Assembly (NCBI GenBank): GCA_031411695.1
Contig: JANOBO010000199.1
Span: 1-8,939, forward strand
Source of the DNA: JAIBCL01 sp031411695
Lineage (GTDB): Bacteria > Verrucomicrobiota > Verrucomicrobiia > Verrucomicrobiales > Verrucomicrobiaceae
Length of the DNA: 8,939 nucleotides
Direction: 5' to 3'
How positions within the stretch are numbered: position 1 is the first letter of the stretch; each line of letters starts with the position of its first letter. The position numbers and the translations under genes are program-made. A model generated the notes under the pieces. The model was not told the origin of the DNA. It ran no database searches and saw only the letters and a program-made list of their open reading frames with translations. This document shows, in pieces, positions 1 to 6,370 of this stretch.

Positions 1-171
1 CTCGATGGCACGCGCAGCGTCACCTTCCTCGACATCGGCGCAAAATTCCTCACGGCCGAAGGCATCATCACCAAGGACGTCATGCCCGACTTTCTCCACC
101 CAAATGAAAAAGGCTACCGCATCTGGGCCGAGGCCATCGAGTCTGCTGTGCAGAAGCTGATGGGAAAGTGA
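1..171 (+). CDS. SGNH/GDSL-type hydrolase, C-terminal fragment
   Basis: Only the last 56 residues are in the window; the 5' part, with the catalytic serine block, lies upstream. The visible part contains PDFLHPNEKGY (residues 29-39 of the fragment). This matches block V of SGNH/GDSL hydrolases (D-x-x-H-P-x-x-x-G-Y), giving the catalytic Asp30 and His33. It is preceded by a VTFLDIG strand and followed by an amphipathic helix (RIWAEAIESAVQKLMGK), the usual C-terminal helix of the platelet-activating-factor acetylhydrolase-like branch. Proteins of this kind are serine esterases acting on acyl or acetyl groups; in PVC bacteria many are secreted and thought to deacetylate carbohydrates. The substrate cannot be told from this fragment. 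The stop is TGA at 169-171, followed by a 190-bp gap before the next gene on the same strand, in which I see no clear terminator. Confidence 0.85.
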   Translation, partial: LDGTRSVTFLDIGAKFLTAEGIITKDVMPDFLHPNEKGYRIWAEAIESAVQKLMGK

Positions 172-351
172 GCTACCTGCGGGCCACTTGTAAATCGTCG
201 CTCCAAGCCATCTCCGCGCCCTCTGGTTAGCCACGGCAAAACGGCAGTCCAAGAACTTCGATGCACCGCAGAGAGGCAGAGGCCGCGGAGGTATTGCAAG
301 GGTGGCTGCCACACGAGATTCATGCCTCGCGTGGTCTTCACCGCTGGCTAC

Positions 352-355
352 AGGA
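352..355 (+). promoter_or_regulatory. weak ribosome binding site (AGGA)
   Basis: AGGA sits 6 nt before the ATG at 362 and supports that start over the GTG at 302. It is one of only two Shine-Dalgarno-like sites in the window that are well spaced from a plausible start. Confidence 0.45.
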
Positions 356-361
356 TGCGTC

Positions 362-787
362 ATGCCACGCTCCATTTCTTCCGCCAAATCCGATGCTGAC
401 ATTCTCCGGTGCGCCGCAGTGATGCTGGAACTCCGGCCACATCTCACGCGGGATAGTTTCATCGAGCAAGCACGGCGGCAACGAGAGCAGGGCTACCGCT
501 TGGCCTTCGTCGAGAGCGATGGAGAAGTGCGCTGCGTCGCTGGCTATCGCATGATGGAGAAACTCGCCTGGGGCCGGATCATGTATGTCGATGATCTGGT
601 GACACGCGCGGCCGATCACGGTGGCGGCTTTGGCAGCGCGCTTCTCGACTGGCTGATCGCGGAGGCGCGGGTTGCGGGCTGCGCGCAGTTTCATCTCGAC
701 TCCGGCGTGCAGCGTTTCGGCGCGCACCGGTTTTATCTGCACAAGGGCATGGACATCACCTGCCATCACTTTGCGATGAAGCTGTGA
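362..787 (+). CDS. GNAT family N-acetyltransferase
   Basis: This 141-residue protein has the size and order of a single GNAT domain. An N-terminal helical part contains the ELRPHLT sequence (24-30) often seen in small GNAT proteins. Strand IMYVDDLVT (73-81) comes next, then motif A for acetyl-CoA pyrophosphate binding, HGGGFGSALLDWLIAEA (86-102), and motif B with HRFYLHKGM (122-130), where Tyr125 is the probable general acid. The motif A consensus is Q/R-x-x-G-x-G/A; here the first position is His86, a mild deviation. The acceptor is unknown: amino acids, peptides, amines and antibiotics are all acetylated by this family. I chose the ATG at 362 because AGGA lies 6 nt upstream (352-355) and the fold begins right after it. 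An in-frame GTG at 302 would add 20 residues with no family resemblance. The DUF1501 gene starts 21 bp downstream on the same strand, so the two may be co-transcribed. Confidence 0.85.
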   Translation: MPRSISSAKSDADILRCAAVMLELRPHLTRDSFIEQARRQREQGYRLAFVESDGEVRCVAGYRMMEKLAWGRIMYVDDLVTRAADHGGGFGSALLDWLIAEARVAGCAQFHLDSGVQRFGAHRFYLHKGMDITCHHFAMKL

Positions 788-808
788 GAGCCGCCGCCGA
801 TCGCGCGT

Positions 809-2221
809 ATGACTCGGCAGATGTCCTCTCGCGATCACGGCTGCACCGGTCACGGCGATCCTCATGCGTTCATGTTCATGAACCCGCGTGTGCGTGATGG
901 CGTCGTCGTTCACAGCCGTCGCTCGGTTTTGAAGACGAGCCTCGCGGGACTCGGCGGCATCAGTTTGCCGGGGCTGATGAAACTGCGCGCGGAGGGGAAG
1001 ACGGCATCGAACAACCGAGCAGTGATCCTTTTGTGGATGACCGGCGGCCCCTCGCACATCGACATGTGGGATCCGAAACCGGACATGCCGCGCGAGATTC
1101 GCGGGCCGTTCAAGACGATCCAAACCAAGCTGCCCGGCGTGCGCATCTGCGAATACCTGCCGAAGCAGGCTGCCATGCTGGACAAGTTCACGATCATCCG
1201 GTCCGTCGATTGCCGGCAGAGCAATCATGAGCCTAACATGGTCATGCAGACCGCGAACCGTGCCGCCGAGCCGCGCACGAATTCTAAAGCGAAACTGTAT
1301 CCCGGGTTTGGCTCCATCATCGCGAAACATCGTGGCGCGAATCATCCTGCGATGCCGCCCTATGTGGCGCTGAACCTGAAGTCGCGCTCGCACCTCGCCT
1401 GGGGCGGCTACCTCGGCACGCAGTATGATCCCTTCGATGGCTCGGCGGCAAACAAGCTCTTCCAACTTCCCGCCGGCCTCACCATGGATCGGATGCAATC
1501 GCGCCACACGCTCAGCCAGCAAATGAACGGACTGCGCGCGGAACTCGATGCGAGCGGCGCGATGAGCGCGATGGACAGCTTCGGGCAGAAGGCCTTCGAC
1601 ATCGTCGCGGGTGGCCGCGCGCAGGAGGCGTTCGATTTGAGCAAGGAGCCGCAAAAGGTGCGCGACCGCTATGGGGAGCATGATTGGGCCAAGCAGGCGC
1701 TGCTCGCGCGTCGTCTCATCGAGCGCGGATCGAGCTTCGTCACCATCGACCTCAGCAACCACTCCGCCTCCGGCACCTGGGACAATCACGGCGACAACAT
1801 CCCGCCCTATGGCGGCATCTGGAACGGCCTGCGCCCGCTGCTGCCTGTCTTCGATCACGTCATCACCACGCTCGTCAGCGATCTCGCCGAGCGCGGCATG
1901 TTGGACGACACCCTCGTCATCGCCATGGGCGAGTTCGGCCGCACGCCCACGCTCGGCACACAGGGCAGCACCGACGGTCGCAATCACTGGCCCTACGTCA
2001 TGTCCATGGCCCTCGCCGGCGGCGGCTTCCGGCACGGCCAAGTCATCGGCGCATCATCCCGCGACGGCGGCGAGATCGCCAACCGCCCCGTCACCCCCGG
2101 CGACCTCGCCGCCACCATCTACCACCACATGGGCGTCCCGCTCAACGCGACCTACGACGACCATCAAGGCCGCCCCATCTTCATCGTGGATGAGGGCGCG
2201 CCGTTGAGGGAGTTGGTTTGA
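809..2221 (+). CDS. DUF1501 family protein with Tat signal
   Basis: This 470-residue protein belongs to the DUF1501 family (PF07394), which has an alkaline phosphatase/sulfatase-like fold and is greatly expanded in Planctomycetota and Verrucomicrobiota. Family landmarks are the strand AVILLWMTGGPSHIDMW (71-87) followed by DPKP, WDNHGDN around 324-330, MGEFGRTP (373-380) and GRNHWP (390-395). The Asp and His residues in these motifs are candidate metal ligands by analogy with the superfamily; the reaction is unproven. A twin-arginine motif SRRSVLK (36-42) followed by a short hydrophobic stretch predicts export of the folded protein. It is preceded by an unusually long 35-residue n-region rich in His and Gly, with Cys12. 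The start could instead be Met5, Met22 or Met24; no Shine-Dalgarno sequence decides it. DUF1501 genes often sit next to DUF1549/DUF1553 cytochrome-like genes in PVC bacteria, and none is in this window. The neighbour 21 bp upstream encodes a GNAT protein. Confidence 0.9.
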   Translation: MTRQMSSRDHGCTGHGDPHAFMFMNPRVRDGVVVHSRRSVLKTSLAGLGGISLPGLMKLRAEGKTASNNRAVILLWMTGGPSHIDMWDPKPDMPREIRGPFKTIQTKLPGVRICEYLPKQAAMLDKFTIIRSVDCRQSNHEPNMVMQTANRAAEPRTNSKAKLYPGFGSIIAKHRGANHPAMPPYVALNLKSRSHLAWGGYLGTQYDPFDGSAANKLFQLPAGLTMDRMQSRHTLSQQMNGLRAELDASGAMSAMDSFGQKAFDIVAGGRAQEAFDLSKEPQKVRDRYGEHDWAKQALLARRLIERGSSFVTIDLSNHSASGTWDNHGDNIPPYGGIWNGLRPLLPVFDHVITTLVSDLAERGMLDDTLVIAMGEFGRTPTLGTQGSTDGRNHWPYVMSMALAGGGFRHGQVIGASSRDGGEIANRPVTPGDLAATIYHHMGVPLNATYDDHQGRPIFIVDEGAPLRELV

Positions 2222-2337
2222 AGTCCGGCAAAGTCCGGCAAGATTCGCAACTCCGTTGCAAACGACAGTCGTTGGAGTGTCCCGGTCGCTAATAAAAATA
2301 TCAGAGCTTTGCACCCAAAGTCCGGCAAAGTCCGGGG
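2221..2337. repeat. two tandem pairs of AAGTCCGGCA in a convergent gap
   Basis: The 10-mer AAGTCCGGCA occurs head to tail at 2221-2230 and 2231-2240. It recurs 97 bp away at 2318-2327, followed by a partial copy (AAGTCCGG) at 2328-2335. Within each pair the two palindromic CCGG cores could form a short hairpin with a 6-nt loop (CAAAGT). The first copy begins at the last base of the DUF1501 stop codon. The second pair ends about 20 bp before the kelch stop codon, so the repeats fill the gap between two convergent genes. They could be a dispersed intergenic repeat or a paired element limiting read-through; the sequence alone does not decide. Confidence 0.7.
2250..2278. repeat. imperfect inverted repeat between the tandem pairs
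   Basis: The arms ACTCC (2250-2254) and GGAGT (2274-2278) enclose an inner pair, AACGAC (2261-2266) and GTCGTT (2268-2273), with a 6-nt bulge on the left side only. An AT-rich island (TAATAAAAATATC, about 2290-2302) follows. On the minus strand that island is T-rich and lies downstream of the kelch gene. No hairpin directly abuts the T-rich run, so this is not a canonical intrinsic terminator. Confidence 0.35.
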
Positions 2338-2355
2338 GACGTGCTCAACGCGGCA

Positions 2356-3336
2356 TCAATCAGGCTTCCAACCGGGAGGCAGATGCAGCGACCAGATTTC
2401 ATTTGAGAGCGGGCGCGCGTGACCGCCTGCGATCCACAGCTTGTCTTGGAAAACAAAGACCGAGTGCTCGTGCCGCGCCTTCCAGCAGGTCTTCGTTTCG
2501 AGGCGCTGCCAGTTCTTGCCGTCGGCGCTGTGCCACACATCGCCAAAGTTGTCCTTCTCCTTCGACCAGCCGCCGAGCACCCACATGCGGCCTCGATACA
2601 CGGCGGCGGAAAACCACAGGCGCGGCTCCCACGGCGCGGACGCCGTCTCGCAAGTCCAGCTCACGCCATCGCCAGATGACCACACGTCATTCTTGGCGTG
2701 GTACGTCGGGACGTAGTTGCCGCCACCGAAGACGTAGATTTTGGCGTTGAGCACGACGGCTTGATGGTAGGCACGGGGAGACCATGCCGCATCCGCGGTC
2801 TCCAGCTTCCATGCTTTGCCATCGGCGGACGACCACACGTCATTCTTCAAGCTCGTGTCATCGCCGAAGTAATAATTTTCGGTGCCACCGAGCATCCAGA
2901 GGCGCCAGCGATGCTCCACGAGACCCGCCGCGAGCCGCGGGGACCAGCGTGCTGACGCGGTCACGCGATCCCATTTCACGCCATCACTTGATGCCCACAC
3001 CTGATTGCTAGCCGAGTGCCCGGGCAGCCGCCCGTTGTGCCAGCCGCCCATGATCCACATCTTGTCGTCGTACGTGATGCTCATCGGCAGATCGCTGTGC
3101 AGCCAGGGCGCGCCCTGATCGATGAGTTTCCATTCCTTCCCATCGCCGGAGGCCCACATGTCACGCGGCGGCTCTGCAAAAGACTGGAACCAGCCACCGC
3201 CGATCCAGATCTGATCCCGAAACACCCACTCCGCCTGCGAATCCCGCGCCTGCCACACAGCCCTGCCCTCCAAGACCCAATCCTGCGCGAAGACAACGCC
3301 GTGGCACATCACCAACCATAGAAACAGAGTCTTCAT
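2356..3336 (-). CDS. secreted kelch-repeat beta-propeller protein
   Basis: This 326-residue protein begins with a clear signal peptide (MKTLFLWLVMCHGVVFA, probable cleavage after Ala18). The rest is six repeats of about 50 residues. Their consensus is PR..h..vv....lW(V/I)(L/F/M)GG, a variable loop, then (D/N)-x-(V/M/I)-W-(S/A)-S-x-D-G-x-x-W. The GG doublets lie near residues 47, 97, 150, 204, 255 and 304. The W-x-S-x-D-G-x-x-W segments lie near 61, 114, 168, 219 and 268, with a shortened last one at 315. This is a six-bladed kelch propeller (galactose-oxidase-like fold) with Asp-box-like elements on each blade. No copper ligands or separate catalytic domain are visible, so a binding or scaffolding role in the periplasm or outside the cell is likelier than oxidase activity. 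The start is set by the signal peptide; an upstream in-frame extension to 3429 is Arg/Gly-rich and has no signal. It follows the glucosyltransferase gene on the same strand after 145 bp. Confidence 0.88.
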   Translation of the reverse strand: MKTLFLWLVMCHGVVFAQDWVLEGRAVWQARDSQAEWVFRDQIWIGGGWFQSFAEPPRDMWASGDGKEWKLIDQGAPWLHSDLPMSITYDDKMWIMGGWHNGRLPGHSASNQVWASSDGVKWDRVTASARWSPRLAAGLVEHRWRLWMLGGTENYYFGDDTSLKNDVWSSADGKAWKLETADAAWSPRAYHQAVVLNAKIYVFGGGNYVPTYHAKNDVWSSGDGVSWTCETASAPWEPRLWFSAAVYRGRMWVLGGWSKEKDNFGDVWHSADGKNWQRLETKTCWKARHEHSVFVFQDKLWIAGGHARPLSNEIWSLHLPPGWKPD

Positions 3337-3382
3337 GCAGGGTCTCGGTGAAAAATTTGTGCCTCTGCCTTCGGGATCATTT

Positions 3383-3408
3383 GCGGAGCCTCCGCGCGGT
3401 GAGCCGCG
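3383..3408. repeat. two overlapping GC-rich inverted repeats
   Basis: Between the glucosyltransferase stop and the kelch start there are two mutually exclusive hairpins. One has arms GCGGAG (3383-3388) and CTCCGC (3390-3395). The other has arms CGCGG (3395-3399) and CCGCG (3404-3408) around TGAG. On the minus strand there is no T tract directly after either, so they are not convincing terminators. They could attenuate or separate the mRNA between the two genes. Confidence 0.4.
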
Positions 3409-3481
3409 GCGCGTGCGAGTGGGGATCAATCAAGACACGCCGAATGTGACGGAAGCATGACAGGCTTCATGGCGAAAATGT

Positions 3482-5635
3482 TCACGGACGAATGGCGGGA
3501 AGCACCGGCTGTTGCGCCAGGAGATGCGCGAAGGGATTGGAGCTGGCGAGATTGTACTGCCGGATGGCCATGGACCAGAACGGGGCGAGATCGTGCTCGG
3601 CGGCGGACCAGAGGCGATAGTGCAAATCGGTGACGGTGTCGGTGTCGTGGATCATGCTCTTGAGCTCGCGCTTTTTCAGCGCCTGCGGCCCTTCGCGGAT
3701 GAGGCGCTCGGCCAGCTCACGCAGGTAGGCGCGCGAGACGTGAATGTTTCTGCGGCGTCGCAGCAGGGAGACGTGCAGGCCGTTCACATACGGATCGAGG
3801 AAGACTTGCACGAGGCCGTAGTTACTCTCGATCTCGGGCTGGAGCTGCAGGCGGCCTTTGATTTCATGGAGGTTCTGCTCGAGCTGCGTGAGGACGGGCG
3901 GCGGCTCGACTTCTTCGGGGATGAGGAAGAGGCCGAAGCGTCTGACAGACCTGCGGCCGGAAACCAGAATGCCGAGCGGGATGGCCAGCAGCATGGAGAT
4001 CAGGATGGGGCTGATCCAGAGAAGAAAATTCAGCGAGACGAACCACGCGATCACGGCCCACACGAGACCGAGGAGGCTGATGGGCCCATACGTCACGATG
4101 GCGCCCCACCAGTCGATGCTTCCGTCGAGCTTCCGTCGCTGCGCGGCCCATGTGACACCTTTTCCGAGAATGGTGTAGATGACGAACTGCGCATGGAAAA
4201 CCATGAGCACGGGCGCCATAAGCGTGAACACGATTGTGTCCCCCATGCAACTGAGGAAGGTGGCGAGGCGGAGCTTGAAGGGCCGAAAGAGCCGGCCGGT
4301 GAGCAGCTCATCAAGCAGGATGACGACCTTCGGCAGGAAGATGAGAGTGACGGTGAGGCCGAGGAGCAGCTCCTCCGCCAGCTCCACCTGCTCGCTGGCG
4401 CGCGCGCCCGGCAGCGCGGCGAGGAAGGTGGAGAGGATGAGGAAGACAAACCACAGCACGGAGCTGGCGTAGCTGAGGATGCCGTGGAAGAAATTCAGCC
4501 GGCTCATCGGATGCCAGCCTTTGGCAAAGAGCAGCCAGAAGTGCTGCATGTTCCCCTGGCACCATCGGCGGTCGCGCTTGAGCATGTCCGTCAAGGTGGG
4601 CGGGCCCTCCTCGTAACTGCCGTGCGGGGTGCGCAGCAGGCGCACGGCGTAGCCGGCCTTCCGCATGAGCGCAGCCTCGACGAAATCATGGCTAAGGATG
4701 TGGCCGCCAAAGGGCTCCTTGCCGGGCAGAGCGGGCAGCGCGCAGTTTTCGATGAAGGGCGCGGTGCGGATGATGGCATTGTGCCCCCAGTAGTTCGCCT
4801 CGCCGCTCTGCCAGTAATCCAGCCCGGCCATGAAGGCGGGGCCGTAAAGGGACTGGGTGAACTGCATCACGCGCCCGAGCAGAGTCTCGGAGCCGATTTG
4901 CTTCGGGAAGGTCTGGAGGATGCCGATGCCGCTGTTCTTCTCCATGATGCGCACCATGCCTTCGATGAGGATGCCGGACATGAGACTGTCCGCATCGAGC
5001 ACGACGGTGTAGCGATAGCGCTTTCCCCACCGGCGGCAGAAGTCGCTGACGTTCCCGCTCTTGCGGTTGATGGGCCGGCGGCGCTTCCGGTAGAAGATCT
5101 TGCCGAAAGCCTGGAGCTGGCGGCAAAGCTCGAGCCAGGCGACTTCTTCCTCGATCCATTTGTTCGTGTCGTCGGAGTCGCTGAGAATGAAAAAGTCGAA
5201 GTGCTCGAGCTGGCCGGTTTCCTGAAGCGAGAGGTAAATGGCGCGCAAACCCTCGAAGACGCGCGTGACGTCCTCATTGTAAATCGGCATGATGATCGCG
5301 GTGGTGGCGCGCAGGGGCTGCTTGTAGTCATCGGCCGACAGCGTGCGCCACAGCTCGAGCGGATCGTGGTTCGGCCGGTTCATCAGCCACACGCCTACCA
5401 GCGCGGTCCAGAAGCCGTTGTTGAGCTGGTAGTAGAGCGGCACGAAGACGACGAGCAGGGCGATCTCCGATTTCCGCAGCCCGTCCTGCGCCAGATAGAC
5501 GTAGAGAAGCCACGTCCCGAGAATGGTGCCGAGGCCGACGAAGGAAAAAAACGTGGCGCGGCGGCCGCGTGAGACACGTTTTGGCGGCAGTCCCTGTGTG
5601 GAGACCAGATGTGCGGTGGCGGCACCCTCAGTCAT
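3482..5635 (-). CDS. opgH: OpgH-type glucan glucosyltransferase
   Basis: This 717-residue protein closely follows E. coli OpgH/MdoH, the inner-membrane family GT2 enzyme that builds the beta-1,2-linked backbone of osmoregulated periplasmic glucans from UDP-glucose. Two membrane segments (about 26-49 and 57-84) precede the cytosolic catalytic domain. That domain has MPIYNEDV (116-123), the LSDSDD nucleotide-binding aspartates (151-156), RRRPINRKSGN (185-195), the DAD metal motif (214-216), YWGHNAIIR (282-290), SHDFVEAALMR (315-325) with the probable base Asp317, and RDRRWCQGN (354-362), the Q/R-x-x-R-W-type motif. Five or so membrane spans follow (about 384-558), then LFLIPEE (569-575) and a cytosolic tail. 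It is about 130 residues shorter than the E. coli enzyme (847), mostly at the N-terminus, where E. coli OpgH has its FtsZ-binding region. The start ATG (5635-5633) overlaps the upstream stop as ATGA and has no Shine-Dalgarno, implying coupled translation. No opgG is in the window. Confidence 0.93.
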   Translation of the reverse strand: MTEGAATAHLVSTQGLPPKRVSRGRRATFFSFVGLGTILGTWLLYVYLAQDGLRKSEIALLVVFVPLYYQLNNGFWTALVGVWLMNRPNHDPLELWRTLSADDYKQPLRATTAIIMPIYNEDVTRVFEGLRAIYLSLQETGQLEHFDFFILSDSDDTNKWIEEEVAWLELCRQLQAFGKIFYRKRRRPINRKSGNVSDFCRRWGKRYRYTVVLDADSLMSGILIEGMVRIMEKNSGIGILQTFPKQIGSETLLGRVMQFTQSLYGPAFMAGLDYWQSGEANYWGHNAIIRTAPFIENCALPALPGKEPFGGHILSHDFVEAALMRKAGYAVRLLRTPHGSYEEGPPTLTDMLKRDRRWCQGNMQHFWLLFAKGWHPMSRLNFFHGILSYASSVLWFVFLILSTFLAALPGARASEQVELAEELLLGLTVTLIFLPKVVILLDELLTGRLFRPFKLRLATFLSCMGDTIVFTLMAPVLMVFHAQFVIYTILGKGVTWAAQRRKLDGSIDWWGAIVTYGPISLLGLVWAVIAWFVSLNFLLWISPILISMLLAIPLGILVSGRRSVRRFGLFLIPEEVEPPPVLTQLEQNLHEIKGRLQLQPEIESNYGLVQVFLDPYVNGLHVSLLRRRRNIHVSRAYLRELAERLIREGPQALKKRELKSMIHDTDTVTDLHYRLWSAAEHDLAPFWSMAIRQYNLASSNPFAHLLAQQPVLPAIRP

Positions 5636-6210
5636 CGCAGCAACCAGAAGAAATAACCCAGCACACCGCCGACGAGGACGATGAGCAGGGCGTAGCGCGC
5701 GAGAGGATTGCGCCCGAGCGTGTCGAAGGTGTCCTCCGCCACCCCGGTGATGCGGCCGAGATCGATGTCGCGCGGAGTCATTTTGGAAACCTGCAGGCGC
5801 GGCCCCGAGGTGCGCACGGCGGAGCGCATCGCTTCCGTCATGTCGGCAGGAAGATTGCCGCGATCGAGGAAGAAATGCGGCCAGCGGTCCGGCCCGTCGC
5901 ACAGATGAAAGCCCAGCCGGCCCGAGGCCTCGATCTGCGAGCCGGTGAGATTCAGGTCGCTGTAAATGGCGCCCAGCCACTCGTTCAGCATGAGCTTTGC
6001 CTGCTCGATGGCGTGCGCCGTCGGTGTGCGCCGCATGTCAGCGGCGTGCGCGGCGGCGGCGCGGCGCAGCGTCTCAAGGATCAACTGCGTGCGCCGGATG
6101 CGGTTGTGCAGGCGGTAGGAGCGGAAGTAGTCCGCCAGGCGCGCATACGCCTCGTTCCACTCCTCCTCCGTGCCCGTCGCTGGGGCAAACTGGATGTTAA
6201 CCGCGTCCAT
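5632..6210 (-). CDS. unrecognised tail-anchored membrane protein coupled to opgH
   Basis: I do not recognise this 192-residue family. Residues 15-80 look mostly alpha-helical and rich in Arg, Ala and Glu. A middle part (about 82-117: IYSDLNLTG, then GRLGFHLCDGPDRWPHFFLD) looks like a small mixed or beta region. A polar linker (118-170) leads to one hydrophobic segment (173-190, YALLIVLVGGVLGYFFWL) that ends two residues before the stop. There is no N-terminal signal, so it is probably tail-anchored with the bulk in the cytosol. Its TGA (5634-5632) overlaps the glucosyltransferase ATG by 4 bp, so the two should be co-translated and are likely to act together, perhaps as an accessory or regulatory subunit. 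I chose the ATG at 6210. An in-frame TTG at 6246 would add 12 residues, and neither start has a Shine-Dalgarno. The protein has no resemblance to OpgG, OpgC or OpgB. Confidence 0.85.
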   Translation of the reverse strand: MDAVNIQFAPATGTEEEWNEAYARLADYFRSYRLHNRIRRTQLILETLRRAAAAHAADMRRTPTAHAIEQAKLMLNEWLGAIYSDLNLTGSQIEASGRLGFHLCDGPDRWPHFFLDRGNLPADMTEAMRSAVRTSGPRLQVSKMTPRDIDLGRITGVAEDTFDTLGRNPLARYALLIVLVGGVLGYFFWLLR

Positions 6211-6323
6211 CGCCCGGCATGAAAGCAGCGCGTGCCGATTCCACAAGAGCGCGTGGAGGGAAAATGGATTTCACTGCCGAAGCGCGACGGATGCACGGTG
6301 CGAAATGCCGTCACACGCAGCAG

Positions 6324-6348
6324 CCGGTTGACTTGGCTTTTCAACCGG
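6324..6348. repeat. perfect 8-bp inverted repeat between transporter and opgH operon
   Basis: The arms CCGGTTGA (6324-6331) and TCAACCGG (6341-6348) are perfect and flank a 9-nt spacer. The element starts 22 bp past the transporter stop and 114 bp before the start of the membrane-protein gene, both on the minus strand. It has no T tract on either side, so a protein-binding operator or an RNA hairpin of the transporter 3' end are both possible. The surrounding 160-bp gap is the only space for a promoter of the membrane-protein/glucosyltransferase pair, and I see no good -35/-10 pair in it. Confidence 0.55.
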
Positions 6349-6370
6349 TCGCCCTCACGACCCGCCGCAT

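Noticed and set aside
268..293. Degenerate GCAGAGG-type repeat at 268-293, with a similar GGCAGAGGC on the minus strand near 3360
   Set aside because: The two copies share only about nine bases and differ in context, too little to call a repeat element here.
302..361. A GTG start for the acetyltransferase
   Set aside because: The extra 20 residues have no family resemblance, and AGGA favours the ATG at 362.
338..2041. A 567-codon open frame on the minus strand opposite the GNAT and DUF1501 genes
   Set aside because: The DUF1501 and GNAT motifs are clear on the plus strand. The antisense product is Arg/Ala/His-rich without recognisable features.
2221..2337. The AAGTCCGGCA repeats as a CRISPR array
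   Set aside because: The units are only 10 bp, in adjacent tandem without regular spacers, and there are no cas genes nearby.
3337..3429. An in-frame upstream start for the kelch protein
   Set aside because: It would hide the signal peptide behind 31 Arg/Gly-rich residues.
3512..5572. A 686-codon open frame on the plus strand opposite the glucosyltransferase gene
   Set aside because: It is antisense to a gene with unmistakable GT2 motifs. Its product is a run of charged residues with no domain, typical of a shadow frame in GC-rich DNA.
5636..5980. A 115-residue N-terminal extension of the glucosyltransferase
   Set aside because: It overlaps the well-formed upstream gene in another frame and reads as Arg/Gly/His-rich noise; the ATGA overlap gives a natural start at 5635.
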